This document shows, one piece after another, positions 9,384-19,296 of a stretch of DNA of 64,000 nt. The notes below the pieces were generated by a model, which saw only the letters and a program-made list of their open reading frames with translations, searched no databases and was not told the origin of the DNA. The stretch's first letter is position 1. Each line of letters starts with the position of its first letter. The stretch is from Pseudomonadota bacterium (GTDB lineage Bacteria > Pseudomonadota > Gammaproteobacteria > Steroidobacterales > Steroidobacteraceae). The stretch covers positions 62,001 to 126,000 of the forward strand of contig JAFAEQ010000067.1 of the NCBI GenBank assembly GCA_023423935.1, read 5' to 3'. Both the position numbers and the translations under genes were made by a program.

Positions 9384-10502
9384 TTAAAAGTCGAGCTGCA
9401 CATACACCACCGCAAATATCGCGTCCGCGAAGATGACCAGAAAGATCGATTGGACGACAGCGACCGTGGTCAAGCGGCCAAGCTCGCGCGAGGAGTCGCG
9501 GACCTGCAGGCCGCGATAGGAGCCCACCATCGCGATCAGCACTGCAAATACCGGCGCTTTGATGAGACCTGCCCAGAACGTCGTCGGCGCGAGCGCAGCC
9601 TGCACGCGCGGAATGAACTGGGTGAGCGAAATATCGAGCAACAACGAGGACAACAGCGCACCGCCCGCAAGCCCCATCGCATCGGCGACGATCGTGAGCA
9701 GCGGCAAAGCGATGACCAGCCCGATGACCCTCGGCAGCACCAGCACTTCGAAGTAATCCACGCCCATCGATTGCAGAGCATCGACTTCTTCGTTCAATCG
9801 CATCACGCCAATCTCGGCCGCGAATGCGCTGCCCGAGCGGCCTGCGACGATGATGGCAGTGAGCAGCACGCCCATTTCACGCAATACGGCAATGGCGACC
9901 AGATCGACCGTATAGATCTCCGCGCCGAACTGCTGGAGCTGCTGCGCCCCCAGGTACGCAACGATGACGCTGATCAAGAAAGCGATGAGCGCAACGATGG
10001 GAATTGCCTGAATGCCCGTCTCGTAAACATGTCGCGTTATCGAAGGCAATCGCAGATGTCGCACACTGCGCAGCGAACGCATGAACGTCAGCGACAGACG
10101 CCCGAAGTAGCCGACGGCATCGCGCGCCTGCACGGCCTGCTTCACCGCGCGGCGTCCGATCCATGCGAGTCCGTGTCGCAGCGTGACGCTATCGTCGGAT
10201 GGCGACGCACGCTGTGTCTTGCGCACGGACATCTCGTCGATGAAGTGAAAGTGATTGGGCGGCTCACCGACGAACTCGACATTGCCGCCCGCGCTCTTCA
10301 CGGCTTCGAGCTCACGCCGCAGCAGCCAGGCACCGGACAGATCCAGCGCTTCCATCTGACTGCAATCCACCACGATCCTGCGCGCGTGCTCGGTATGAAT
10401 CTCGCGGACGGCCTTCTCGATCTCCTGGATGTTCTCGATGCACCAGCCGCCGCGCAGATGCAGAGTCAGGGAGTCGCCGGTGTGTTGTGATTCGAGTAGC
10501 AC
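9384..10502 (-). CDS. MlaE-family permease with N-terminal STAS domain
   Basis: 372 aa. Residues ~1-100 form a STAS-like domain (IVVDCSQMEALDLSGAWLLRRELE). The rest is an MlaE permease with five or so membrane helices, including GRSGSAFAAEIGVMRLNEEVDALQSMGVD, the family hallmark. Fusing STAS (MlaB-like) to MlaE is a known variant, which explains the absence of a separate mlaB gene. It is the first gene of the transporter operon. Together the four products form an inner-membrane lipid ABC transporter with an outer-membrane lipoprotein partner. Confidence 0.92.
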   Translation of the reverse strand: MLLESQHTGDSLTLHLRGGWCIENIQEIEKAVREIHTEHARRIVVDCSQMEALDLSGAWLLRRELEAVKSAGGNVEFVGEPPNHFHFIDEMSVRKTQRASPSDDSVTLRHGLAWIGRRAVKQAVQARDAVGYFGRLSLTFMRSLRSVRHLRLPSITRHVYETGIQAIPIVALIAFLISVIVAYLGAQQLQQFGAEIYTVDLVAIAVLREMGVLLTAIIVAGRSGSAFAAEIGVMRLNEEVDALQSMGVDYFEVLVLPRVIGLVIALPLLTIVADAMGLAGGALLSSLLLDISLTQFIPRVQAALAPTTFWAGLIKAPVFAVLIAMVGSYRGLQVRDSSRELGRLTTVAVVQSIFLVIFADAIFAVVYVQLDF

Positions 10503-10656
10503 GTGGCGGTGAACGAGTGTGGCGCTGGCGGCATCGTAACAGTGCGACGTAGATCCATGAAGATGCTGCGGATGCCGCTCACCAGGAACTGCGCGAATGC
10601 CGGAAGTGTTCCGCGTCGTGACCCCTCCGAGGCAGTTGCGAGCAGCGGACCTTCGT

Positions 10657-10662
10657 TAGAAT
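10657..10662 (+). promoter_or_regulatory. Candidate -10 box of the mscS-like gene
   Basis: TAGAAT within GTTAGAATGCGCGACG, 28 nt upstream of the chosen ATG. The same GTTAGAATG core precedes rlmE at 48883. Confidence 0.4.
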
Positions 10663-10690
10663 GCGCGACGAATCATTGTGGAGATCAGGC

Positions 10691-11788
10691 ATGAACGAGG
10701 TCGAACGACTCCTCGACGATCGATACCTGGGTAATTCCCTGTGGCGTTGGGCTCTGGCCCTGGGAATCGTCATCGCAGTTTTCGCGATCACTCTCGTCAT
10801 CCGGCGCATCGTCCGCAGCCGTTACGAGCGACTGGCCGCTACCCCGCAGATCGAACTGCTCGAACTGCCGCTCAAGGTTGCGAGCCAGACCGGAATGCTT
10901 TTCCTGCTCGTGATCTCCATTTACGCCGGCGCTTCCATTCTCACCGTGCCGGAGAAGGTCTCCTCGATCCTGAAGACGGCACTCACGATAGTGGGGTTCT
11001 GGCAGGCCGGGCTCTGGGTCAGCACCGCAGTCACCTCATGGCTGGAGTTCAAGCAGCGCGCGACGCTCGCGCACGATCGGGCCGCTGCGGGCACCTTCAG
11101 CATCATCGCGTTCGTGAGCCGTGCGCTGATCTGGGCGCTGGTGCTGCTGCTGACACTAGACAATCTCGGCATCAACATCACCGCATTGATCGCGGGCCTC
11201 GGCATCGGCGGCATCGCGGTGGCCCTTGCCGTGCAGAACGTCCTGGGCGATCTGCTCGCGTCGCTTTCCATCACCCTCGATCGTCCCTTTGTCGTGGGCG
11301 ACGCCATCGCCGTCGATGATTTCAACGGCACGGTCGAGCAGATCGGCATCAAGAGCGTGAGGCTGCGCAGCGTCAACGGCGAGCAGATCATCATGTCGAA
11401 TGCGGATCTGCTGAAGAGCCGCCTGCGCAATTACGGCCGGATGATCGAGCGGCGCGTGCAGTTCGTCATCGGGGTCGCACTGGATTCGCCACCCGAGAAG
11501 CTGAGCCAGATTCCCGCCGCGCTGCGCGCAATCGTCGAGTCTGAACAGAATACGCGCTTCGATCGATCGCATTTCGCACGCATCGGCTCGGCCTCGCTGG
11601 ATTTCGAAACCGTGTACTTCGTGACCACCCCCAACTACGCGGTCTACATGGACATTCAGCAGCGGATCAATCTGAAAGTGATCGAGCTGCTCACGAAGCA
11701 GGGCCTGCAGCTCGCGATTCCGGTACAGCGCATCTGGCAGCAGCCCGGCGCAACGGCGGTCGATGCCGGGCCGGAAAAGATCGCTTGA
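10691..11788 (+). CDS. MscS-family mechanosensitive channel
   Basis: 365 aa from the ATG at 10691, chosen because GGAG lies 7 nt upstream; an in-frame ATG at 10661 overlaps the likely -10 box. Four membrane helices are visible (~15-40, 60-85, 95-120, 135-195). The last includes the Gly/Ala-rich pore helix (ALIAGLGIGGIAVALAVQNVLGDLLASLSI), followed by the beta domain (DRPFVVGDAIAVDDFNGTVEQIGIKSVRLRS). Such channels release solutes on hypo-osmotic shock. It stands next to trehalose synthesis, convergently, a plausible osmotic theme. Confidence 0.92.
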   Translation: MNEVERLLDDRYLGNSLWRWALALGIVIAVFAITLVIRRIVRSRYERLAATPQIELLELPLKVASQTGMLFLLVISIYAGASILTVPEKVSSILKTALTIVGFWQAGLWVSTAVTSWLEFKQRATLAHDRAAAGTFSIIAFVSRALIWALVLLLTLDNLGINITALIAGLGIGGIAVALAVQNVLGDLLASLSITLDRPFVVGDAIAVDDFNGTVEQIGIKSVRLRSVNGEQIIMSNADLLKSRLRNYGRMIERRVQFVIGVALDSPPEKLSQIPAALRAIVESEQNTRFDRSHFARIGSASLDFETVYFVTTPNYAVYMDIQQRINLKVIELLTKQGLQLAIPVQRIWQQPGATAVDAGPEKIA

Positions 11789-11800
11789 GCGGGCAGAACC

Positions 11801-13216
11801 TCAGCCCGCTGCACGCACCCGCGGCGCATTGGCGTCGGCACGTTCGAGTGCTTCGACGAAGCGACGTGTCCAGGTGGCGATGTCGTTGCGTTTGATGACC
11901 TGGAGCATGGTGGCATGCCGCTCGCGCCGCTCCTCGAGCGGCATCGACATCGCCGTTTGAATCGCATGACCGACCGCGCGCGTGTCGTAGGGGTTCACCA
12001 GCAATGCGCTGGACAACTCACGGGCCGCGCCAGCGAGCGTCGAGAGAATCAGCACGCCCGGGTCTTCCTCGTTCTGTGCGGCCACGAACTCCTTCGCCAC
12101 CAGATTCATGCCATCGCGTAGCGGCGTAACGATGCCGACGTTCGCCGAGCGCAACATGCCCATCAGCGCCGGATGCGGAAAATTGCGATTCAGGTAGCGG
12201 ATCGGCGTCCAGTCCGTGTCGGCGAAGCGTCCGTTCGTGCGTCCCGCGGCCTGCTCGAGCGATTGGCGTATCTCCACATAGGCACGCACGTCCGCCCGCG
12301 ACAGCGGTGCAATCTGTATGTAGGTGACGCGTCCGGCGTTGGCCGGGTAGGTTTCGAGGAAGTGCTGATACGCGGAGAAGCGCTCGACCACGCCCTTGGT
12401 GTAGTCCAGCCGATCCACACCGATCATCAGCTGTCGACCCATGAGACTGTCGTACATGCGGCGCACGACGTCCGAGGTCATCGCTTCGGTCGCCTCGGCC
12501 TGCACACCTGCGACGTCGACACCGATGGGAAACACCTCCGCACGGACGGTGCGCTCGCCGATGCGGATACGGCCATCGGCCTTGATGACGTCCCGTCCGA
12601 GCAGATGCTCGATGCCGGAATAGAACGCCTGAAGATCGTTCTCGGTCTGAAAGCCGATGACGTCGTAATGCGTGAGATCGCGCAGCATTTCCGCGTAAGT
12701 AGGCAGAACGCGCAGCATCTCGATGTTCGGAAACGGGATATGCAGGAAAAAGCCGAGCGGCCGCTTCACGCCAAGGTCGCGCAGCACGCGACCGAGCGGA
12801 ATCAAATGATAGTCGTGCACCCAGATCAGATCGTTCGGCTTCAGCAGCGGCAACAGTTTGTGCGCGAACACACGATTGACGCTTTCGTAGGCATCGCGCT
12901 GTTCGGTGCTGTAGCGCATGCCCTTGAGGAAATAATGGAACAGCGGCCACAGCACCTCATTCGCGTAGCCGTTGTAGTACAGCTCGAACTCAGGCTTGCG
13001 CAGATCGATGGTCGCGTAGGTCACCCCCTCGCGCACGTGAAGGTCGGGATCGCCCGGCTCCTCATCGATGGTCTCCCCGCCCCAGCCGAACCACAGCCCG
13101 CCCGTGCGCTTGAGCGCGCTCAAGACGCCAACCGCAAGACCGCCCGGAGCACTCGACTTGCGCGGCAGGCTGATGCGATTGGACACGCATACGAGTCTTG
13201 TCATGCGCTCGGTCAT
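11801..13216 (-). CDS. otsA: Alpha,alpha-trehalose-phosphate synthase
   Basis: 471 aa, matching OtsA (GT20). It joins UDP-glucose and glucose-6-phosphate into trehalose-6-phosphate. Motifs seen are RLVCVSNRIS at the N-terminus, WVHDYHLIPLGRVLRDLG (~130), FFLHIPFPNIEMLRVLP, GVDRLDYTKGVVERFSAY and the C-terminal LRDGMNLVAKEFVAAQ. The phosphatase gene (otsB) is not in the window. Two stop codons separate it from the convergent mscS-like gene with only 12 nt between them. Confidence 0.95.
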   Translation of the reverse strand: MTERMTRLVCVSNRISLPRKSSAPGGLAVGVLSALKRTGGLWFGWGGETIDEEPGDPDLHVREGVTYATIDLRKPEFELYYNGYANEVLWPLFHYFLKGMRYSTEQRDAYESVNRVFAHKLLPLLKPNDLIWVHDYHLIPLGRVLRDLGVKRPLGFFLHIPFPNIEMLRVLPTYAEMLRDLTHYDVIGFQTENDLQAFYSGIEHLLGRDVIKADGRIRIGERTVRAEVFPIGVDVAGVQAEATEAMTSDVVRRMYDSLMGRQLMIGVDRLDYTKGVVERFSAYQHFLETYPANAGRVTYIQIAPLSRADVRAYVEIRQSLEQAAGRTNGRFADTDWTPIRYLNRNFPHPALMGMLRSANVGIVTPLRDGMNLVAKEFVAAQNEEDPGVLILSTLAGAARELSSALLVNPYDTRAVGHAIQTAMSMPLEERRERHATMLQVIKRNDIATWTRRFVEALERADANAPRVRAAG

Positions 13217-13436
13217 CTCCTCTGACTAACCGGTTATCGGTATTTCAACCACTGTGAAGGCACAGCGGCGGTGCATTGTTCCGGCCCGGGGCGTTCGACC
13301 TGGATTCAAGCTTCTGCATTCAATCACTTAGCAGCCTGCCCGGTCCTCATGCAGGGTAATCCCGCGCTCCACCGTCCTAGATTCATCCTAATCGCACCAT
13401 CAGCCATACAAATGCAAGCTCGGGCGCGACGCTTGC

Positions 13437-13442
13437 TAGAAT
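13437..13442 (+). promoter_or_regulatory. Candidate -10 box of mdh
   Basis: TAGAAT preceded by TTGC (extended -10 style) and followed by CCGCGCC, 46 nt before the mdh ATG. The 272-bp gap from otsA holds nothing else recognised apart from a GCAAGC/GCTTGC inverted repeat at 13414-13436. Confidence 0.4.
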
Positions 13443-13488
13443 CCGCGCCCCCTTTCGACAAAGCACCCTGTTGGAGAGCTGAAGTCCC

Positions 13489-14466
13489 ATGAAGAGTCCT
13501 GTGAATGTCGCGATCACCGGTGGCGCCGGTCAGATCGGTTATGCGCTCGCGTTCCGCGTGGCCTCCGGCCAGATGCTGGGACCGGATCAGCCCGTCAACC
13601 TGCATCTGCTCGAAATTACGCCGGCGCTGGGCGCGCTCCAGGGCGTCGTCATGGAGCTCAACGACTGCGCCTTCCCCACACTCAACAAGGTCGTCGCCAC
13701 CGACGATGCGAAGGTCGCTTTCAAGGACTGCGACGTCGCACTGCTGGTGGGTGCGCGTCCGCGTGGCCCGGGCATGGAGCGCAAGGATCTGCTGCTCGCC
13801 AATGCGCAGATCTTCTCCGCACAGGGCAAGGCACTCGATGCCGTGGCGAGGCGCGACGTGCGCGTGCTGGTCGTCGGCAACCCGGCGAACACCAATGCAC
13901 TGATCGCCCAGCGCAACGCGCCGGGGCTGAATCCCCGCAATTTCACTGCGATGGTTCGCCTCGATCACAACCGTGCGCTGTCGCAGCTCTCCGAGAAGAC
14001 CGGCGTGCACTTCAACAACATCCGCAAGGTGGCGATCTGGGGTAATCACTCCGCCACGCAGTATCCGGATCTTCACCACGCGACCGTCGATGGCAAGGCT
14101 GCGCTTTCGCTCATCGATCAGCAGTGGTACGCCGATACTTTCATTCCCGTCGTGCAACAGCGCGGCGCGGCGATCATCAAGGCACGTGGCGCATCGTCAG
14201 CCGCATCGGCCGCATCGGCAGCGATCGATCACATCCGCGATTGGGTCAAGGGCACGCCGGACGGCGATTGGGTCAGCATGGCAGTGCCGTCTGACGGCAG
14301 CTACGGCATTCCCGCAGGCGTGATCTACGGTTATCCCGTGACCTGCAAGAACGGCGACTATCAGATCGTGCAGGGACTCTCGATCAATGAGTTCAGCCGC
14401 CAGCGCATGGATGCCACGCACAAGGAACTGCTCGAAGAGCGTGACGGCGTGAAAGATCTGATCTAA
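13489..14466 (+). CDS. mdh: Malate dehydrogenase
   Basis: 325 aa, of the cytosolic-type/LDH-like MDH group found in many proteobacteria. The NAD-binding GGAGQIG loop lies at residues ~9-15. The catalytic region shows MVRLDHNRALSQLSEKTG and the active-site His in IWGNHSATQYPDL. It interconverts malate and oxaloacetate in the TCA cycle. A ribosome-binding site (TTGGAGAG) precedes the ATG, and a strong terminator follows, so it is probably monocistronic. Confidence 0.96.
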   Translation: MKSPVNVAITGGAGQIGYALAFRVASGQMLGPDQPVNLHLLEITPALGALQGVVMELNDCAFPTLNKVVATDDAKVAFKDCDVALLVGARPRGPGMERKDLLLANAQIFSAQGKALDAVARRDVRVLVVGNPANTNALIAQRNAPGLNPRNFTAMVRLDHNRALSQLSEKTGVHFNNIRKVAIWGNHSATQYPDLHHATVDGKAALSLIDQQWYADTFIPVVQQRGAAIIKARGASSAASAASAAIDHIRDWVKGTPDGDWVSMAVPSDGSYGIPAGVIYGYPVTCKNGDYQIVQGLSINEFSRQRMDATHKELLEERDGVKDLI

Positions 14467-14516
14467 GCGTCTTTGACAGATGCAGACCGGTCAATGCCGG
14501 ATGCATCCGATCTACG

Positions 14517-14553
14517 AAACGGCGAGCGTGATGCGAATCACCTCGCCGTTTTT
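14517..14553 (+). terminator. Rho-independent terminator of mdh
   Basis: AAACGGCGAG pairs with CTCGCCGTTT, and an inner GTGAT/ATCAC stem extends it. A run of five Ts follows. This is the clearest intrinsic terminator in the window. Confidence 0.85.
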
Positions 14554-14730
14554 CTTTGCTCTGCCCGCGTGCAAATGGCTGGACTGTCGGACAATCCTGC
14601 GGTTGCTGCGCTTGCTGCCTGCACGATGGCGAGCTAGTGTCATGGCTGAAATTCCGGCATCTGGACAGCGCCAGTTGCCAACGGCCACACGCCAGTCTTC
14701 GCATTGCGAAGCCGTCCGAGGTTCTTCCCC

Positions 14731-17208
14731 GTGAGCAGCGTCATCTGGTTTCTGATCTTCGCCATCGGTGCACTGATCCTTGCCTATCAACGCGTGTCGT
14801 TGCTGACAGCGACCGTTGCCTATGCAGGCGCACTACTTCTTTACACCTGGTTCGGCGATGGCAGCTTCGCCTGGCACGTCACGCTCTGGTGCGTGCTCGT
14901 CGTACTGGTGCTGCTGAACATCGATGCCTTCCGCATCCGCTTCATCAGCCGACCGTTCCTGCGCACCTATCGACGCATGCTGCCGTCGATGTCGCAGACG
15001 GAGAAAGATGCGCTGGAAGCAGGCACCGTGTGGTGGGACGGCGAGCTGTTCACCGGCGGGCCCGACTGGGACAAGTTGATGGCCGCTGCGCCACCGCGGC
15101 TCTCCGCCGAAGAACAGGCTTTTCTCGATGGACCTTGCGAAGAAGTCTGTCGCATGGCGGACGACTGGGACATCACGCATCGTCGCGCCGATCTGCCGCC
15201 GCATATCTGGGACTACCTGAAGTCGAAAGGCTTCTTCGCGATGATCATTCCGAAGAAGTACGGTGGCCTGCAGTTCTCCGCCTACGCGCACTCATGCGTG
15301 CTCGTGAAGTTGTCGAGCCGCTCTGGCGTGCTCGCCTCGACGGTTGCGGTCCCGAATTCGCTCGGCCCCGCAGAGCTCCTGCTCCACTACGGCACCGACG
15401 AACAGCGTGACTACTATTTGCCGCGTCTTGCCCGCGGTGAAGAAGTGCCGTGCTTTGCACTGACGGGTCCGCGCGCAGGCTCCGACGCGGGTTCGATTCC
15501 CGACACGGGCGTCGTGTGCAAAGGCATCTATGAAGGTCGCGAGATCATCGGCGTACGTCTGAACTTCTCCAAGCGCTACATCACGCTTGCACCGATCGCG
15601 ACAGTCATTGGCCTCGCGTTCAAGCTCTTCGATCCCGATCGTCTGCTCGGCGAGAAGACCGATTACGGCATCACCTGCGCGCTGATTCCGCGTAACACCG
15701 CGGGCGTATCGATCGGTCGACGTCACTTCCCGCTGAACAATCCATTCCAGAACGGACCGATCCAGGGCAAGGACGTGTTCGTGCCGCTCGACTTCCTGAT
15801 CGGCGGCATGAAGATGGCGGGACAGGGCTGGCGCATGCTCGTCGAGCAATTGTCGGTCGGCCGTTGTATTTCGCTGCCTTCGAGTGCGACCGGCGCCGCC
15901 AAGGCCGCGGTGTTCGCAACGAGCGCTTACGCGCGTGTCCGTCGTCAGTTCAATGTCCCGGTCGGTCAGTTCGAAGGCGTGGCAGAAGTGCTCGCACGGA
16001 TGACCGGCTACACGTACATCATGGATGCGGCGCGCTCGGTGACCACCGGTGCGATCGACGGCGGCGAGAAACCTTCGGTGCCCGCTGCGATGCTCAAGTA
16101 TCACGCCACGGAGATGGCTCGCAGCGTCGGCAATGACGCCATGGATGTGCACGGCGGCAAGGGCATCTGCCTGGGTCCGAAGAACTATCTCGGACGCGGC
16201 TACCAGATGGCGCCTGTGGCAATCACGGTGGAAGGCGCGAATCTGCTCACGCGCAATCTGATCATCTTCGGCCAGGGCGCGATCCGCTGCCATCCGTTCG
16301 TGCTCAAGGAAATGGAAGCCGCTCGCGACAAGGACAAGCGCAAAGGCGTGAAGGATTTCGATGCGGCGCTCTTCGGCCATATCGGATTCACGATCAGCAA
16401 TGCCGTGCGCTCGCTCGTGATGGCGTTGACGCTCGCGCGTTTCTCGCGCGTGCCGCAGGCGGGAGCGACTGAACGCTATTTCCAGCACATCAATCGCTTC
16501 AGTGCTTCGTTCGCCTTCGCCACCGATGTGGCAATGCTCTCGCTCGGCGGATATCTGAAAAAGAAGGAAAGCCTCTCCGCGCGTCTGGGCGATGTGCTTT
16601 CGTGCATGTACCTATCCTCGATGGTGCTGAAGCACTATCACAACCAGGGCGCGCCCGAAGAGGATCTGCCGCTAGTCGAATGGGCCTGCCGCAATCTGCT
16701 GTATCGCGCACAGGAGCAGCTCCACAGCTTCCTCCGCAATTTCCCGAACCGTCCGCTCGCCGCTTTCATGCGCGTGTTCATCTTCCCGCGCGGACAGACG
16801 TATCACGCGCCAAGCGACCCGCTTGGTCAGAAGGTCGTCGATGCCGTCCTGCATCCGACGGTCGTTCGCGACCGCGTGTCACATGGCATCTATCGCACGG
16901 TCGAGCCGAACAATCCGCTGGGCCTGCTGCACGAAGCGCTCGTCCTCGCCGAAACCGCCGAGCCACTGGAAAAGAAATTGCGTGTGGAAGGCGTGAAGAC
17001 CGGCCGCGTGACCGCGCTCGATCTGCCGGGTCAGATTCAACAGGCGCTCGCCGAAGGCATCCTGTCGGAAACCGAAGCGGCCGTTCTGCGCGACTACGAT
17101 CGCCGCGTCATGGATCTGATCCATGTCGATGACTTCGATTCGAGCGAGCTTGCCGCGGAGACCCATCCGCGCGAGGACGTGAAACTTGCGCGCGTGGGGA
17201 ATGCGTGA
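14731..17208 (+). CDS. fadE: Acyl-CoA dehydrogenase FadE
   Basis: 825 aa from the GTG at 14731 (GAGG 9 nt upstream); a TTG at 14704 would add 9 residues. E. coli FadE has 814 aa. Two or three N-terminal membrane helices are followed by the acyl-CoA dehydrogenase core: FALTGPRAGSDAGSIPDTG for FAD/substrate binding, then VGNDAMDVHGGKGICLGP. The C-terminal ~300 residues are the FadE-specific DUF1974 part. It catalyses the first step of fatty-acid beta-oxidation at the membrane. No other fad genes are adjacent. Confidence 0.94.
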   Translation: MSSVIWFLIFAIGALILAYQRVSLLTATVAYAGALLLYTWFGDGSFAWHVTLWCVLVVLVLLNIDAFRIRFISRPFLRTYRRMLPSMSQTEKDALEAGTVWWDGELFTGGPDWDKLMAAAPPRLSAEEQAFLDGPCEEVCRMADDWDITHRRADLPPHIWDYLKSKGFFAMIIPKKYGGLQFSAYAHSCVLVKLSSRSGVLASTVAVPNSLGPAELLLHYGTDEQRDYYLPRLARGEEVPCFALTGPRAGSDAGSIPDTGVVCKGIYEGREIIGVRLNFSKRYITLAPIATVIGLAFKLFDPDRLLGEKTDYGITCALIPRNTAGVSIGRRHFPLNNPFQNGPIQGKDVFVPLDFLIGGMKMAGQGWRMLVEQLSVGRCISLPSSATGAAKAAVFATSAYARVRRQFNVPVGQFEGVAEVLARMTGYTYIMDAARSVTTGAIDGGEKPSVPAAMLKYHATEMARSVGNDAMDVHGGKGICLGPKNYLGRGYQMAPVAITVEGANLLTRNLIIFGQGAIRCHPFVLKEMEAARDKDKRKGVKDFDAALFGHIGFTISNAVRSLVMALTLARFSRVPQAGATERYFQHINRFSASFAFATDVAMLSLGGYLKKKESLSARLGDVLSCMYLSSMVLKHYHNQGAPEEDLPLVEWACRNLLYRAQEQLHSFLRNFPNRPLAAFMRVFIFPRGQTYHAPSDPLGQKVVDAVLHPTVVRDRVSHGIYRTVEPNNPLGLLHEALVLAETAEPLEKKLRVEGVKTGRVTALDLPGQIQQALAEGILSETEAAVLRDYDRRVMDLIHVDDFDSSELAAETHPREDVKLARVGNA

Positions 17209-17276
17209 CGAAGAAGCCACCAGGTACCAGCTGCTGATCACAAGCCAGAAGCTCCAATGCACCCGAGCACGCACGC

Positions 17277-18446
17277 GTGACGCGCGCGATCCTGCATGTG
17301 GATATGGATGCGTTCTACGCGTCCGTCGAGCAGCTCGATAATCCCGAGCTGCGCGGCAAGCCTGTCATCGTCGGTGGCGACGGCAATCGCGGAGTCGTCG
17401 CGGCAGCGAGCTACGAAGTCCGAGCGTACGGTGTGCACTCGGCCATGCCGATGCGTGAAGCGATGCGACGCTGCCCGCATGCGATCTGCGTGCGGCCGCG
17501 CTTCGATCGTTACAAGTCGATCTCCAAAACCGTGTTCGACATCTTTCACGAGTTCACGCCGCTGGTCGAAGGACTCTCTCTCGACGAGGCGTTTCTCGAT
17601 GTGACGGCGAGTCAGGCTGCGCTCGGCCCTGCGCCGGAAATCGCACGCAGCATCCGTCAACGAATTCGTGAGCGCACGGGGCTCACTGCCTCGGTGGGTG
17701 TCGCACCCAACAAACTCGTCGCCAAGATTGCCTCGGATCTGCGCAAGCCTGATGCGCTCGTCGTAGTCACTCCCGAGGAAGTCACCGAAGTGCTGGATCC
17801 GCTGTCCGTGCGCAAGCTCTTCGGCATCGGCAACAAGACCGCACCGCATCTGGAAGGTATGGGGATTCGTACGTTCCGGGATCTGCGGCTGGCACCGGAT
17901 GCGAAGCTGCGCGCGCTCTTCGGCAATCACGTGATTACGATCAAGGCACGGGCGAGCGGCATCGATGAGCGTCCCGTCATCGCGGACTGGGACGAAAAAC
18001 AGATCAGCGCCGAGGAAACCTTCGACAACGACATCACGGATCGCACGCGGCTGCACGCAGAGCTTGCGCGGCTCACCGATCGCATGGCGACACGCCTGCG
18101 TGCAGGCGGATGGCTCGCCGGTCGCGTCACCGTGAAGATCCGTCGCAAGGACTTCAAAACCTACACGCGTCAATGCGCAGTGAAGCCTGCCACTCAGGAA
18201 ACACGGCCTTTGGCGGCGGCCGCCGCGCAGCTTCTGGACAGCTGGCTCAAAGAGCAGCCGCAGGCTGCGATTCGGCTCCTGGGTGTGGGCGGCGGGGATC
18301 TGACGGAGGCGTCCCAGCTGGATTTGTTCGCCGCGCCGGAGTCGCGACGCAATCAGCATCTCGATCAGGCCATCGACGACATCCGCAGCCGCTTCGGCTC
18401 GGACGCGCTGGCGCGTGCGAGCTCGCTGCGACGACCGCGAACGTAG
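17277..18446 (+). CDS. dinB: DNA polymerase IV (Y-family)
   Basis: 389 aa from a GTG start. The palm motifs are intact: HVDMDAFYASVEQ (~7-19) with the first catalytic Asp, and LSLDEAFLDVT (~102) with the second Asp-Glu pair. Thumb/little-finger parts include VGVAPNKLVAKIASDLRKP and the FGIGNKTA helix-hairpin-helix. It performs error-prone translesion synthesis. The C-terminal LDLFAAPE... tail resembles the beta-clamp-binding motif (QLDLF). It ends one base before the convergent ABC permease gene. No LexA box was seen. Confidence 0.95.
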   Translation: MTRAILHVDMDAFYASVEQLDNPELRGKPVIVGGDGNRGVVAAASYEVRAYGVHSAMPMREAMRRCPHAICVRPRFDRYKSISKTVFDIFHEFTPLVEGLSLDEAFLDVTASQAALGPAPEIARSIRQRIRERTGLTASVGVAPNKLVAKIASDLRKPDALVVVTPEEVTEVLDPLSVRKLFGIGNKTAPHLEGMGIRTFRDLRLAPDAKLRALFGNHVITIKARASGIDERPVIADWDEKQISAEETFDNDITDRTRLHAELARLTDRMATRLRAGGWLAGRVTVKIRRKDFKTYTRQCAVKPATQETRPLAAAAAQLLDSWLKEQPQAAIRLLGVGGGDLTEASQLDLFAAPESRRNQHLDQAIDDIRSRFGSDALARASSLRRPRT

Positions 18447-19271
18447 TTACTCCCGCGTACCGACGCCCCGCTGTAGCAGCAACACACATGCCGCATACAG
18501 CACCACAGCCGCACCGATCATGATGGTGTACGCGAATCCCACGTTCACGTCCGAGACGCCCAGGAATCCGAAGCGGAACGCGTTGACCATGTACAGGATC
18601 GGATTGGCGTGGGAAACCGATTGCGCCCACGGTGGCAGCAGCTGAATCGTGTAGAACACACCGCCCAGGTAGGTGAGCGGCGTCAGCACGAACGTCGGGA
18701 TGAAGGAAATCTGATCGAAGTTCTTCGCAAAGATCGCGTTGATCATGCCGGCGAGCGAAAACACGATCGAGCTCAGCAGGACGGCAGAGACCACGACCAG
18801 CACGTTGTACACGTGCATCCGCGTGAAGATCAGCGTGACGATCGTGACGACGCCGCCCACGATCAGACCGCGAATCACGCCTCCCATGACGTAACCCGCA
18901 ACGATCAGCCAGTTGGGCAGCGGGGACACCAGCAGTTCCTCGATGTGCTTGCCGAACTTCGCACCGAAGAACGACGAGACGACGTTTCCGTACGAGTTGG
19001 TGATCACCGACATCATGATGAGCCCGGGCGCGATGTACTGGATGTACGTGTAGCCGTCCATCGAGCCGATCCGCCCGCCGATCAAGCTGCCGAAGATCAC
19101 GAAGTAGAGCGTCGCGGTAATCGCAGGTGGAACGATCGTCTGTCCCCAGATGCGAATGATGCGACTGAACTCGCGGATGAGGATCGTGCGGAAGCCGACC
19201 AGATTGGTGTGCGCGAGATTCGGAACGGCAGTCGAGGGAACCGCGCTGGCAAGAGTCGTTTCGGAATTCAT
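18447..19271 (-). CDS. ABC-2 type transporter permease (YadH-like)
   Basis: 274 aa with six predicted membrane helices and the ABC-2 signature region (ARPG-like PGLIMMSVITNSYGNVVSSFFGAKFGKHIEELLVSPLPNW, split across residues ~105-145). The substrate of YadGH-type exporters is not settled. Its gene follows the ATPase gene with a 25-nt gap, so both form one operon read from ~20.2 kb. Confidence 0.9.
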   Translation of the reverse strand: MNSETTLASAVPSTAVPNLAHTNLVGFRTILIREFSRIIRIWGQTIVPPAITATLYFVIFGSLIGGRIGSMDGYTYIQYIAPGLIMMSVITNSYGNVVSSFFGAKFGKHIEELLVSPLPNWLIVAGYVMGGVIRGLIVGGVVTIVTLIFTRMHVYNVLVVVSAVLLSSIVFSLAGMINAIFAKNFDQISFIPTFVLTPLTYLGGVFYTIQLLPPWAQSVSHANPILYMVNAFRFGFLGVSDVNVGFAYTIMIGAAVVLYAACVLLLQRGVGTRE

Positions 19272-19296
19272 TGTGCAGTCCGTAGATGCGTCTTGA

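Noticed and set aside
8400..10490. 696-codon open frame on the plus strand
   Set aside because: It lies opposite the clear ABC ATPase and MlaE-type genes; the His/Arg-rich product is typical of an antisense shadow.
15292..16488. 398-codon open frame on the minus strand
   Set aside because: Antisense to the FadE core; no recognised domain.
17238..18359. 373-codon open frame on the minus strand
   Set aside because: Antisense to DNA polymerase IV, which has all its motifs.
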